A stretch of DNA of 64,000 nt, taken from Cymbidium sinense. Lineage: Eukaryota > Streptophyta > Magnoliopsida > Asparagales > Orchidaceae. A model generated the notes under the pieces. That model did no database searches and was not told the origin of the DNA. It saw only the letters and a program-made list of their open reading frames with translations. Made by a program: the position numbers and the translations under genes. Below, piece by piece: positions 44,878 through 57,138 of this stretch (within the stretch, counting starts at the first letter, position 1; each line of letters starts with the position of its first letter). The DNA lies in assembly GCA_021442155.1 (NCBI GenBank), contig CM038215.1, positions 274,267,014 to 274,331,013 of the forward strand, read 5' to 3'.

Positions 44878-45704
44878 CAAAAACACTAAACCTTAAACTA
44901 AAACCTGAACCCTAAACATAAAACCTAAACCCTTAACCCTAAACCATAAAAATAAAAAAATAAGTAGAAAAAACCCTAACCCTAAACCCTAAACCCTAAA
45001 CCCTTAAATCCTAAAACCTACAATCTTAAAACCCAAACCCTAAACTCTAAACCCTAAACCCTAAAACCTAAACTCTAAAAACCTAAAACATAAACCTAAA
45101 CTCTATAAACCTAAAACCTAAACCTAAATTAAGTAAAATAAAAAATAAATTAAATTAAAAACCTAAACTAAAACATAAACATAAAGCCAAACCTAAACCT
45201 AAACTAAAAAAACCAAAAAATATTCCCAAAATAAAAACCTAAAACCTAAACCTAAAAAAAGAAGCTAAAAACCTAAACCTAAACCAAATGTAAACCAAAA
45301 AAATAAAATAAAAAGAATACTAAACTAAGACCTAAACCTAAACCTAAACCTAAACCTAAAGAAATAAACTAAAATAATAAATTTAAACTAAAATAAATAA
45401 ATCTAAATTAAATAAACTAAGCTAAATAAAAATAAAAATAAACCTAAATAAAAATAAAAAATAAACTAAATAAACCTAAACCTACAATTTTAATTAATTT
45501 TAAAAAAACAAAAAATTAAAGAAAATTAAAAATTTAAAAAAAACCCTAACCCTAAACCCTATACCCTAAACCCTAAACCCTAATCACTAAACCCTAAACC
45601 CTAAACCCTAAACCCTAAACCTAAACATAAGTAACTAAATAAATTTTAAACAAAAAACCTAAACCCTAAAACCTAATAAGCCTAAACCTAAACCTAAACC
45701 CTAA
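44878..45704 (+). repeat. Telomere-like satellite between GRP copies 10 and 11
   Basis: CCCTAAA-like to 45090, A-rich to 45475, altered anchor CAATTTTAATTAATTTT near 45485-45501, AATTAAAGAAAATTAAAAAT, CCCTAAA block 45540-45620, conserved flank near 45628-45645. A pure CCTAAA hexamer run lies at about 45331-45360. No gene is seen. Confidence 0.92.
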
Positions 45705-46130
45705 GAATGAAACCTTGGCGTGGAATATCACTCAACTAAGCTCCCTAGATTTGGTGGAGGCAAGGCGAGGTAGCTATTGCAGTGGTGGTGGGGATCTAGT
45801 GGATATGGAGGAGGCTATGGAGGTGGGAGGAATGAGAGGTTACGCGTGGTAGTGGCAGGGAAAGATCTAAAATATGATGGTGGATCCCGTGAACTTGAGA
45901 GGTCGGGTGGTCATGGGAACTACAAAAATCAAGAACTAATGATGGTGCATATGAAACTATGTCTTTATAGTAGAGACAGTTTTAGTTATCTAGGGTTTTT
46001 GATTTGCTCTAAGCGTGCTAATTTTTTATCTATGTCATCGTTTGTGTCTTAGAAGACTTGGTGTGTTACTTGGTTGATGAAATTGAAAAGAAGAAATATT
46101 GAATCTAAATTTATTCTCTATTAAAAAAAA
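45705..46130 (+). pseudogene. GRP retropseudogene copy 11, many small deletions
   Basis: Compared with copy 15 the coding part is missing a 1-5 base run every 10-20 bases, so no long frame remains. GGYGGG-type codons are still recognisable at 45790-45830. The 3'UTR is well kept and ends TTATTCTCTATTAAAAAAAA near 46130. Confidence 0.82.
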
Positions 46131-47831
46131 TCCAAAACCCTAAACTTGAAACTAGAACTTGAACCCTAAACCTAAAACCTAAACGCTAAACCATAAACCC
46201 TAAAAATAAAAAATAAAAAAATAAATAAAATAAAAAAACCTAACCCTAAACCTTAAAACCTACAACCCTAAACCCCTAAACCATAAAAACCTGAACCTAA
46301 ACTAAATAAAACCTAAAAATAAAATAAATAAATAAATAAAACATAAACCTAAATAAAATAAAATAAAAACCTAAACTTAAACTAAAACCTAAAAATATAT
46401 TAACATAAGAAATAAAAACTAAACTAAAATAGAATAAATTAAAACCTAAACTAAACTAAAAAATAAACTAAATAAAAAATAGAAAACCTAAATAAAATAG
46501 AAGCTAAATGAAAAAAAAATCTAAACTAAAATAAAATAAAATAGAAACTAAGTAAAAATCTAAACCTAAAAAATAAAGGTAAAAATAAATAATAAATAAA
46601 ACCTAAACCTTAAATTAAGAAAAAAAACTAAACCTAAACTAAAATAAACTAAACTAAAATGTATAAAACCTAAACATAAACCTAAAATAAACTAAACCTA
46701 AACCATAAACTAAATAAAATAAAAATTAATTAAAAATAAACCTAAACCTAAACTAAAAAATAAAACATAAAAATAAACATAAAATAAAAACCTAAAATCT
46801 AAAACTAAAAAAAAAATTAAAATCTAAACTTAAACCTAAAAATAAAAAAATAAAACCTAAACCAAAAATAAAAAATTAAAATAAACTAAACTAAAAAATG
46901 AACATAAACCTAAACCTAAACCTAAAACATAAACTAAAATAAAAACCTAAACTAAATTAAATAAACATAAAAGAAATAAAAAAAACTAAATAAAAATAAA
47001 AAGTAAAACTAAATAAAAATAAAATATAAAATAAATTTAAATAAATAAAAATTAAACCAAATAAACTAAAAAAAACAAAAATATAACAGTTTACATAATT
47101 TAAAAATAAAACTAAACTAAAACCTGAACCCTAAACCTAAACCTTAAACCCTAAAAATAAAAATAAATAAATAATACCCCTAATACTAAACCATAACCCT
47201 AAACCCTAAAATTAACCCAAAACCCTAAATCTACAAGCCTAAACCGTGTACCCTTAACCCTCAATCCCTAAACCTCGAAACCAAAACACTAAACCCTAAA
47301 CGCTAAACACTGAAATAAAATAAAAAAATAAAAAAATCTAAACCCTAAACCCTAAAACTAACCCTAAACCCTAAACCTTAAACCTGCAACACTAAACCTG
47401 CAGTAATAAACCCTAAAGCTTAAACCCAAAGCCCTAAAAAGCCCTAAACCCTAAACCCTAAACCCTAACCCTAAACCATAAACCCTAAAAGCATAAACCC
47501 TAAAACCCTAAACCCTAAACCTAAAAGTAAACTAAATTAACCTAAACCAACTAGTTTACTTAATTTATCAAAAAAACCATAAACCATAATTCTTAAACCC
47601 TAAACCCTAAATCCTAAACCCTAGACCTACAACACTAAACTTACAACCCTAATCCCTGAACCCTAAACCCTAAACCCGAATCCCTAAACCCTAAACCTTA
47701 ACCCTAAACCTTAAACCCTAAAAGCAGAAACCTAAAATCCTAAACCCTAAACCTAAACCTAGAGCAACTAAATAAATTAAAAAAAAATATTTAAACCCTA
47801 AAACTGAATAAACCTAAACCTAAACACTAAG
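46131..47831 (+). repeat. Telomere-like satellite between GRP copies 11 and 12
   Basis: Short CCCTAAA part, long A-rich part 46290-47080, anchor variant CAGTTTACATAATTT at 47087-47101, CCCTAAA 47110-47520, second anchor CTAGTTTACTTAATTT near 47551-47566, CCCTAAA to 47755, flank GCAACTAAATAAATT near 47763. Two anchors without a GRP between them suggest a lost copy. No gene is seen. Confidence 0.92.
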
Positions 47832-48269
47832 AATGGACAGAACCTTGACGACAGGAACATCATCACCAACTAGGCTCAGTTTAGATCTGACGGTGGAGGC
47901 AGCGATTATCGCAGTAGTGGTGGGGGATCAAGAGGTGTTGGCGGACATGGAGGTGGTGGTTAGAATAGTGGTGGTAATTCAGGTGAGAAGAGTGACGAAG
48001 GTTACAGCCATGGTGGTGGCAGAGGGAGTGATCAGGGATATGATTGTGGATCCAACTACTCGAGAGGCCTGGGTGGTTCTGATGGGAACTAGAGAAACTA
48101 AAGAAAGGCCAATCTGATCTACTACTTATAGAATTGTGTCTTTATAGTAGCGATGGTTTTAGTTATCTAATTTTTTTTATTTGCTCTATGCGTGCTTATT
48201 ATTGATCTATGTTCAATGAAATCAAAAAGAAGAAATGTTGAATCTGAATTTGTTCTCTGTTAAAAAAAA
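47832..48269 (+). pseudogene. GRP retropseudogene copy 12, frame kept with nonsense codons
   Basis: The original frame can be followed end to end: NGQNLDDRNIITN, TAG, AQFRSDGGGSDYRSSGGG, then GGHGGGG, TAG, NSGGN, and GYDCGSNYSRGLGGSDGN, TAG, RN. The three nonsense codons are all TAG, at two Gln positions and at the conserved Trp. The A-run is at 48261-48268. Its partner is copy 16. Confidence 0.88.
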
Positions 48270-48578
48270 CCAAAAACACTAAAACCTAAACTTAAACCTA
48301 AACCCTAAACCCTAAACCCTAAAACTAACCCTAAACTCTAAACCTTAAACCTACAGCACTAAACCTACAACCCTAAGCCCTAAACCAAAAAAAAAACCTA
48401 AACCATAAATCCAACTCCCTAGACCTTAAACCCTAAGCCCAAAACCCTAACCCCAAACCCTAAACCCTAAAAGCATAAACCCTAAAACTAAAACCTTAAA
48501 CCCTAAACCCATATAATAATGTAAACTAAAAACTGAACCTAAACCCTAAAATCTAATAAACCTAAACCTAAACCTAAA
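48270..48578 (+). repeat. Telomere-like satellite between GRP copy 12 and LINE-C
   Basis: CCCTAAA-rich, ending in CCTAAAATCTAATAAACC and CCTAAA repeats, the same context that precedes GRP copies elsewhere. No gene is seen. Confidence 0.9.
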
Positions 48579-50020
48579 TTCTTAGTAAGCATGAGACATG
48601 AGCTCACGTTGACTACGTCCATAAATTTCTTTCCTTCTTACCCTAAAGATTCACTCTTTCTTTCATAGTCTAAAACTTTCAAGTGCTTCTACAATTACTT
48701 TAATTGATCCCCACCACATTTTGAATCAGTTAATGAATAATTTGAATTACTCGCATGTTTTTGCTCATCGTTCTTATTTGGTTTTCAATTGTCAAATGAG
48801 GTTGCTGAAAAAGACTCCACTATTTGATATTAGGGAAGAATCCCCATTCATTCTGGTTTGGAATTCTCTCCCCAATATGCAAATTTATTTCATTAATCAT
48901 CAGTTCCTTTTTATTGTGGGTGCTTTATTTTGTTGGCCATTACAAATTAATCAGGAAACAACTACGAAATCTTGACCTTCTATGCCTAGATTCCTTGTTG
49001 AATTGGTCATTACCAAGAAACACCCCAAAGAAATCTGATTTGGATCTGAAAATTATGGTTATATGCAAAAAGTTGATTTTGAAAATTTCCCTGTCTTTTG
49101 TTCTCACTATAAAATCCATGGGCATGATAATTATGAATGTTTCATTCTACATTGTCACCTAAAAAAGAAAATTCATGTTAAGAAAACTATTGTTCCTAAC
49201 CTTAGGCCAACCACTGTTAAATATCAAAAAGTTAATTCAGAAAAAAGATTCATTGAATGTTCCTAATAAGGTTGTTTTACCTCTTATTTCTTCTATGCAA
49301 TTGAAGGTTTCTAATGTGGAAAATTATAATTTCTCTAAACTTTTGGATGATGCTTTTTTTCCTCTGAGTCGATCACCGCATCCTTACTAGGTTTGATTGA
49401 CCCAAATGAAGCTTTAATTGAAAATATTAATGAGGATATCAATGTTATGCATCATTTGAATTCAATAGAGATTATGGCTTTGGTTTCTCATGATATTCAA
49501 TTTTAAAAACCCGACTATACTTTAGTTCATAATGATTTAAATTCTCAAAAAGATTTGGTATTATCTACTAATCAGGGTATTGAAGAAGAAGGGTTGGATG
49601 TCACACTTGCCTTCTTAATCAATTTGTTTCGGCTCCCTCGCTTTCTATAGCTAATGCTCATTTGCTTTTAATAAATTCTAATGGCTTGGAAGAAGGAGAG
49701 CTCACTTTTATACAGGAGACTTCCCCTAAATCTATGACTAATGTTGTTAAATCCTTCTCGGATGATGATTCTATGGAAAAGGAAATGGTTTCCGAATGTA
49801 TCATGCTAAAAAGAAAAAAAATGTTGAAAACTTCCCTCCCAAATTGTCCAAAACACTAGACCTATGACCCTCTCTCCTCTTTTAATTAACATTTTCTTAA
49901 CCCTTTTTTTATTTCCTTATGTTTAATTTTCTTATTTGGAATGTTAGAGGGATCAGTACCCTCTCTATTTGTAACCTTATTAGAAACCTTTGTCGTATTA
50001 ATAATATTTCTTTAGTTATT
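48579..50020 (+). mobile_element. 3'-truncated L1 LINE fragment (LINE-C)
   Basis: It starts TTCTTAGTAAGCATGAG, equivalent to the start of LINE-A (28845), and is joined to the same satellite flank. Relative to LINE-A it lacks about 0.4 kb of leader and early ORF1 (28885-29325). It holds ORF1 with DIREESPFILVWNSLPNMQI and a knuckle FCSHYKIHGHDNYEC (second Cys is Tyr) at about 49093-49140, and the first 30 or so codons of ORF2 (LIWNVRGI at 49930). It stops abruptly in satellite without an A-run, so the 3' end was lost by recombination. Confidence 0.9.
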
Positions 50021-51512
50021 AACATAACAAAAAATAAAAATAAAACTCAACTAGAAAATAAACATAAACCTAATAAATAAACTAAAATAAAAAACCTAAA
50101 CTAAAATAAATAAACTAAACTAAATAAAAATAAAAAATAAACCTAAATAATAAAAAATAAAAATAAACACAAATAAATAAAAAATAAACTAAATAAAAAA
50201 ATAATCCTTAAACTACTGATTTAGGTAATTTTTTTTAAAAAAATCGTACCCTAAACCCTAAATCCTAAACCCTAAACCCTAAATCATAAAGCATAGAACT
50301 AACCCTAAACCCTAAAAAACTATAAACCCTAAACCCTAAATTAACACTAACCCTAAACCTATACCCTAAATCATAAACCCTAAGCACAAAAAACCCTAAA
50401 GCCTAAGCCCTAAACCCTGAACTAACCCAAAACCCTTAAAAGCTAAAAAGCTAAATCAAAACTAAATAAAATTAAATAAAACCTAAAAATAAGATAAAAA
50501 AACCTAAAACTAAATAAATTAAAATAATATAATAAAATAAAAACCTAAACTAAAACCTAAACATAAACCTAAAACTAAAATAAAATAAACTAATAAAAAT
50601 AAACAAAAATAAAATAAATAAAATCCTAAACTAAACTAAAAAAAACCGAGAATAAAAAACTTTAAAAAAATAAAAACTAAATGTAAAATAAAAATAAAAT
50701 AAACTTAAAATAAAATAACATAAAAACTAAATAAAAATGTGAGCCTAAAAATAAACCTTAAAATAAAACCTATAAATAAATAAAAAATAAAACCTAAACC
50801 TAAACTAATAAAAAAACTTAAACCTAAAATAAAAATAAAATAAATAAAATAATATAAACCTAAACCTAAACTAAAATAAACTAAACTAAAATATATAAAA
50901 CCTAAAGCTAATCCTAAAGTAAACTAAACCTAAGCCTAAACCTAAACTAAATAAAATAAAAATAAATGAAAATAATCCTAAACCTAAACTAAAAGAATAA
51001 AACATAAAAATAAACCTAAAATAAAAACCTAAGACCTAAACCTAAAAAATAAAATAAAAACCTAAACCTGAACCTACAAAAAACTAAAACCTAAACCTAA
51101 AAAAAATACTCAACTAAAAAATAAACTTAAACCTAAACATAAACCTAAAAAATAAACTAAAATAAAAAACCTAAACTAAAATATATAAACTTAAAATAAA
51201 TAAACTAAACTGAATAAAAATAAAAAATAACCTAAATAAAAATAAAAAGTAAAATAAACTAAAATAAATCAAAAATAAACTAAATAAACCCAAACCTACC
51301 GGGTTTATTTTTTATTTTAAAACCCCTAAATCCTAAACCAAAACCTAAACTTATAACCCTAAACCCTAAACCCTAAACCTTAAACCCTAACCCTAAACCT
51401 TAAAACCATAAAACTTAAAATCCTAAACCTAAACCTAAAGTAACTAAATAAATTAAAAAATAAACCTAAACCGTAAAACCTAATAAACCTAAGCATAAAC
51501 CTAAACACTAAG
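50021..51512 (+). repeat. Telomere-like satellite between LINE-C and GRP copy 13
   Basis: A-rich from the LINE break (AACATAACAAAAAATAAAAA), anchor remnant near 50218-50240, CCCTAAA 50250-50430, A-rich 50450-51295, altered anchor near 51300, CCCTAAA-like to 51420, flank GTAACTAAATAAATT near 51440. No gene is seen. Confidence 0.92.
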
Positions 51513-51980
51513 AACGGGCAAAACCTTCACGTTAGGATCAACATCATCAACCAAGCTCAATCTAGATCTAGTGGTGGAGGTGACGGTAGAGGCAACAGTT
51601 ATCACAGTGGTGGTGGGGGATCTAGAGGTGCTGGTGGGTATGGAGGTGGTGGTCAGAGTAGTGGTGGTAATGGAGGTGGGAGGAGTGACAGAGGTTACAA
51701 CCTTGGTGGAGGCGGAGGGAGATATCGGGGATATTATGGTGGATCCACAACTCGAGAGGCTGAGGTGGTTCTGATGGGAACTAGAAATCAAGAACAGATC
51801 CATTCTACTACATATGGAATTGTGTCTACAAGAGGCAGTTCTAGTTATCTAGGGTTTTGATTTGCTCTATTTTTTTTATCTATTAGTGTATTAGAAAACT
51901 TGGTGTTTTACTTTTGATGAAATTAAAAAGAAGAAATGTTGAATCTGAATTTGTTCTCTATCAAAAAACAAAAAAAAATA
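51513..51980 (+). pseudogene. GRP retropseudogene copy 13
   Basis: The frame reads NGQNLHVRINIINQAQSRSS without a stop, then GGGDGRGNSYHSGGGGSRGA, GGYGGGGQSSGGNGGGRSDR, up to YYGGS near 51747. A short deletion at TCCACAACTCGAG then shifts the frame. It is one of the three least damaged copies. The 3'UTR lacks part of the TGATCTATGTCATCGCTTG segment. Its partner is copy 17. Confidence 0.87.
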
Positions 51981-52932
51981 AAAAAGCCTAAACCCTAAAA
52001 TAAAACTTGAACCCGAAACCTAAAGCCTGAACCCTAAATCATAAACCTTAAACCCTAAACCCTAAGGCCTAAACCCTAAATTTTAAACCCTAAACCTTAA
52101 ACCCAAAAAAAACCCTTAACCTTAAACCCTAAACCCTAAACTAACACTAAACCCTAAACTAACCTTAAACCCTAAAATGCTAAAAACCTAAACCTAAACT
52201 AAATAAAACATAAAAAAAACCTAAACAAAAATAAAAAAACTAAAACATAAACCTAAACCTAAACCTAAACCAAAGCCTAAAAAGGAAATAAAATAAAAAA
52301 TAAAAAATAAACTAAATTAAAATAAATAAAGGCCTAAACTAAATTAAAAAATTAAAAAACCTAAATAAAATAAAAACTAAACCTACAAGAAAAATAAAAT
52401 AAATGTAAAATATAATAAAATAAAAACTAAATAAAAACCTAAACCTAAATAATAAATCTAAAAATATAACTTGAAAATAAAGAAAAAATAAAAACTAGAC
52501 CCTAAATTAAAAAAAAAACTAAAACTAAAATAAAATAAAATAAACCTAAACTTAAACTAAAATAAATAAAACCGTAACCTAAACTTAAAATAAAGCAAAT
52601 AAAATTTTAAAAAATAAAATAAACTAAGATAAATTAAAAATAAACTAAATAAACCTAAACCTACAAGTTTACTTAATTTACAAAAACTTTAAGAAAAAAC
52701 CTAACCCTAAACCTTAAACCCTAAAACTAACCCTAAACCCTACCCCCTAAAAATCCATAAACCTTGAATGCAAAACCCTAATTCTAAACCCTAAAACTAT
52801 AAACCCTAAAACCCAACCTAACTCTAAACTTTAAATCCTAAACCCCAAACCCTAAACCTAAACCTAAATTAATTAAATAAATTAAAAAAGTCTAAACCCT
52901 AAAAATTAATAAACCTAAACCTAAACCCTAAG
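51981..52932 (+). repeat. Telomere-like satellite with the higher-order junction
   Basis: CCCTAAA to 52190, A-rich to 52660, with the unit A/unit B junction at about 52582 (ACTTAAAATAAAG joined to CAAATAAAATTTT). The anchor AGTTTACTTAATTTA is at about 52667-52681, then CCCTAAA to 52860. No gene is seen. Confidence 0.9.
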
Positions 52933-53394
52933 AATGGGTAGAGCCATGACAGCATGAACATCACTGACAATTAGGCTCAGCCTAGATCTAGCAATGGAGG
53001 CAAAGGCGGAGGTGGTGGTTATCGCAATGGTGGTGGGGGATCTGGAGGTGCTAGTGGATATGGAGGTGGTGGTGAAAGGTCTATGAGGGAGGTGCACGGG
53101 GTACATCCATAGTGGTGGCGAAGGGAGAGATCGATATAATGGTGGATCCCGCTACTCAAGAGGCAGGGTTTTGATGGGAATCAGAAACTAAAGAAAATCG
53201 GCCGATCGCCGCATATGGAATTATGTCTTTACAATAGAGATGGTTCTAATTATCTAGGGTTTTTCATTTTTCTCTATGCGTGCTCATTATTTATCTATGT
53301 CATCGCTTGTGTCTTAGAAAACTTGGTGTGTTTCTTGGTTGATGAAATCAAAAAGAAGACATGTTGAATCTAAATTTATTCTCTATTAAAAAAA
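52933..53394 (+). pseudogene. GRP retropseudogene copy 14
   Basis: NG, stop, SHDSMNITDN, TAG, AQPRSSNGGKGGGGGYRNGG, then GGYGGGG before deletions at about 53070-53100 break the frame. It shares the unusual GTAGAGCCATGAC opening with copy 10. The A-run is at 53388-53394. Confidence 0.86.
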
Positions 53395-54209
53395 CCAAAA
53401 ATACTAAACCTTAAACTAAAACCTGAACCCTAAACATAAAACCTAAACCCTAAACCGTAAACCCTAAAAATAAATAAATAAATAGAAAAAACCCTAACCT
53501 TAAACCCTAAACCCTTAAATCCTAAAACCTATAATCTTAAATCCCAAACCCTAAACTCTAAACCCTAAACCCTAAACTCTAAAAACCTAAAACCTAAACC
53601 TAAACTCTAGAAACCTAAAACCTAAACCTAAACTAAGTAAAATAAAAAATAAAATAAAATAAAAACCTAAACTAAAACATAAGAATAAACCAAAACCTAA
53701 ACCTAAACTAAAAAAACCTAAAAATAATCCAAAAATTAAAACCTAAAACCTAAACCTAAAACCTAAACCTAAAAAAAGAAGGTAAAAACCTAAACCTAAA
53801 CCAAATGTAAACCAAAAAAATAAAATAAAAAGATTACTAAACTAAAACCTAAACTTAAACCTAAACCTAAACCTAAAGAAATAAACTAAAATAATAAACT
53901 TAAACTAAAATAAATAAATCTAAATTAAATGAACTAAGCTAAATAAAAATAAAAATAAACATAAATAAAAATAAAAAATAAACTAAATAAACCTAAGCCT
54001 ACAATTTTACTTAATTTTAAAAAAATAAAAAATTAAAGAAAATTAAAAATTTTTAAAAAAACCCTAACCCTAAACCCTATACCCTAAACCCTAAACCCTA
54101 AACCTTAATCACTAAACCCTAAACCCTAAACCCCAAACCCTAAACTTAAACCTAAGTAACTAAAAAAATTTTTAAAAAAAAACCTAAACCCTAAATCCTA
54201 AACCCTAAG
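53395..54209 (+). repeat. Telomere-like satellite between GRP copies 14 and 15
   Basis: Equivalent to 44878-45704, including the CCTAAACTCTAGAAACC stretch and the altered anchor CAATTTTACTTAATTTT near 54003-54019. No gene is seen. Confidence 0.92.
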
Positions 54210-54698
54210 AATGTGCAGAACCTTGACGTCAGGAACATCACCATCACCTAAGCATAGTTTAGATCTAGCGGTGGAGGCAAAGGTGGAGGTAGCGGTTATC
54301 ACAGTGGTGGTGGGGGATCTAGAGGCACTGGTGGATATGGAGGAGGTTGTTGGACCAGTGGTGGCTATGGAGGTGGGAGGAATGACATAGGTTACAGCCG
54401 TGGTGGTGGCGGAGGGAAAGATCAAAGATATGATGGTGGATCCTGCAACTTGAGAGGTCGGGGTGATTCTGATGGGAACTGTAGAAACTGAAGAATGGCT
54501 GATCCGATCTGGTGCATATGGAACTATGTATTTACAGTAGAGACAATTTTAGTTATCTAGGGTTTTTGATTTGCTCTATGCGTTCTAATTTCTTATCTAT
54601 GTCATAGTTTGTGTCTTAGAAGACTTGGTGTGTTACTTGGTTGATGAAATTGAAAAGAAGAAATATTGAATCTGAATTTATTCTCTATTAAAAAAAAT
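54210..54698 (+). pseudogene. GRP retropseudogene copy 15
   Basis: NVQNLDVRNITIT, two stops (TAA, TAG) at the Gln positions of NQAQ, then an uninterrupted tail: FRSSGGGKGGGSGYHSGGGG, GGYGGGCWTSGGYGGGRNDI, ending GDSDGNCRN and TGA at the native stop position near 54490 (Cys for Trp). The A-run is at 54690-54697. The equivalent copy 11 is far more damaged. Confidence 0.87.
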
Positions 54699-56416
54699 AC
54701 AAAAACCCTAAACCTGAAACTAGAACTTGAACCCTAAACCAAAAACCTAAACGCTAAACCCTAAACCCTAAATCATAAACCCTAAAAATAAAAAATTAAA
54801 AAATAAAAAAATAAAAAAACATAACCCTAAACCCTAAAACCTATAACCCTATACCCCTAAACCCCTAAACCCTAAAAACCTGAACCTAAACTAAATAAAA
54901 CCTAAAAATAAAATAAATAAATAAAACATAAACCTAAATAAAATAAAATAATAAAATAAAATAAAATCCTAAACTTAAACTAAAACCTAAAAATTTATTA
55001 CAATAAGAAATAAAAGCTAAACTAAAATAGAATAAATTAAAACCTAAACTAAACTAAAAAATAAACTAAACAAAAAATAGAAAACTTAAATAAAATAAAA
55101 GCTAAATGAAAAAATAAATAAATCCAAACTAAAATAAAATAAAATAGAAACTAACTAAAATCTATACCTAAAAAATAAAGCTAAAAATAAATAATAAATA
55201 AAACTTAAACCATAAACTAAAAAAAAACTAAACCTAAACTAAAATAAACTAAACTAAAATATATAAAACCTAAACATAAACCTAAAATAAACTAAACCTA
55301 AACCCTAAACTAAATAAAATAAAAATTAATTAAAAATAAACCTAAACCTAAACTAAAAAATAAAACCTAAAAATAAACATAAAATAAAATCCTAAAATCT
55401 AAAGCAAAAAAAAAAAAAAATTAAAACATAAACCTAAACCTAAAAATAAACAAATAAAAACTAAACTAAAAATAGAAAATAAAAATAAAACTAAACTAAA
55501 AAATGAACATAAACTTAAAAAATAAACCAAAATAAAAACCTAAACTAAAATAAATAAACATAAAAAAAATAAAAAACTAAATAAAAATAATAAATAAAAC
55601 TAAATAAAAATAAAATATAAAATAAATAAAAATAAATAAAAATTAAACCAAATAAACTAAAAAAAACTTAAATATAATAGTTTACATAATTTGAAAATAA
55701 AACTAAACTAAAACCTGTTCCCTAAGCCTAAACCTTAAACCATAAAAATAAAAATAAATAAATAATACCCCTAACACTAAACCTTAACCCTAAACCCTGA
55801 AATTAACCCAAAACACTAAATTTACAAGCCTAAACCTTGAACCCTTAACCCTCAACCCCTAAACCCCAAACCCAAAACCCTAAACCATAAACCCTAAACA
55901 CTAAAATAAAATAAAAAATAAAAAAATAAAAAAAAACAAACCCTTAACCCTAAAACAAACCCTAAACCCTAAACCTTAAACCTACAACACTAAACCTACA
56001 ACAATAAACCCTAAAGAAACCCTAAGCCCTAGAAAACCCTAAACCCTAAACCCTAACCCTAAACCATAAACCCTAAAAGCATAAACCTTAAAACCCTAAA
56101 CCCTAAACCCTAAAACCAAAAGTAAACTAAATTAACCTAAAATAATAAGTTTACTTGATTTATTAAAAAAATCCTAAACCCTAAATCCTAAACCCTAAAC
56201 CCTAAAACTAACCCTAAACCCTAAACCCTAAACCCTAGACCTACAACACTAAACTTACAACCCTAAACCCTAATCCCTAAACCGGAAACCCTAAACCTTA
56301 AACCCTAAAAGATGAAACCTAAAACCCTAAAGACTAAACCTAAACCTAGAGCAACTAAATAAATTAAAAAAATATTTAAACCCTAAAAACTAATAAACCT
56401 AAACCTAAACACTAAG
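54699..56416 (+). repeat. Telomere-like satellite between GRP copies 15 and 16
   Basis: Equivalent to 46131-47831. Long A-rich part 54890-55675, anchor variant AGTTTACATAATTTG near 55679-55693, CCCTAAA block, second anchor AAGTTTACTTGATTTATT near 56148, flank GCAACTAAATAAATT near 56350. No gene is seen. Confidence 0.92.
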
Positions 56417-56838
56417 AATGGACAGAACCTTGACGACAGGAACATCATCATCAACTAGGCTCAGTTTAGATCTGACGGTGGAGGCGAAGGTGGAGGCAAA
56501 ATAAAGTGGTGGGGATCTAGAGGTGTTGGTGGACATGGAGGTGGTGGTTAGAGTGGTGGTAATGGGAAGAGTGAAGGAAAGGAGGGTGGCGAGGGAGTGA
56601 TCAGGGATATGATTGTGGATCCAACTACTCGAGAGGCCTGGATGGTTCTGATGGGAACTAGAGAAATTGAAGAAAGGATAATCTGATCTGCTGCTTATGA
56701 AATTGTGTCTTTATAGTAGAGATGATTTTAGTTATCTAAGTTTTTTGATTTTCTCTATGCGGGCTCATTCTTGATCTATGTTGAATGAAATCAAAAAGAA
56801 GAAATGTTGAATCTGAATTTGTTCTCTGTTAAAAAAAA
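56417..56838 (+). pseudogene. GRP retropseudogene copy 16
   Basis: NGQNLDDRNIIIN, TAG, AQFRSDGGGEGGGK, then small deletions. It shares the TAG and the AQFRSDGG variant with copy 12, so those changes predate the 8.5-kb duplication. The A-run is at 56831-56838. Confidence 0.86.
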
Positions 56839-57138
56839 CCAAAAATACTAAAACCTAAACTTAAACCTAAACCCTAAACCCTAAACCCTAAAACTAACCC
56901 TAAACTCTAAACCTTAAACCTACAGCACTAAACCTACAACCCTAAGCCCTAAACCAAAAAAAAACCTAAACCATAAATCCAACTCCCTAGACCTTAAACC
57001 CTAAACCCAAAACCCTAACCCCAAACCCTAAACCCTAAAAGCATAAACCCTAAAACCTAAACCTTAAATCCTAAACCCATACAATAATGTAAAATAAAAA
57101 ATAAACCTAAACCCTAAAACCTAATAAACTAAATTAAA
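56839..57138 (+). repeat. Telomere-like satellite between GRP copy 16 and LINE-D
   Basis: Equivalent to 48270-48578, ending CCTAATAAACTAAATTAAA directly before the LINE. No gene is seen. Confidence 0.9.

Larger units (their letters stand above)
44018..52582 (+). repeat. Higher-order repeat unit A (about 8.57 kb)
   Basis: It holds GRP copies 10, 11, 12 and 13 and LINE fragment C, in the same order and spacing as unit B. Offsets between equivalent parts are 8543, 8505, 8585, 8560 and 8424 bases. The start (AAATAAAATTTTAACAAATA at about 44022) is repeated at the junction at about 52589. Confidence 0.9.
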
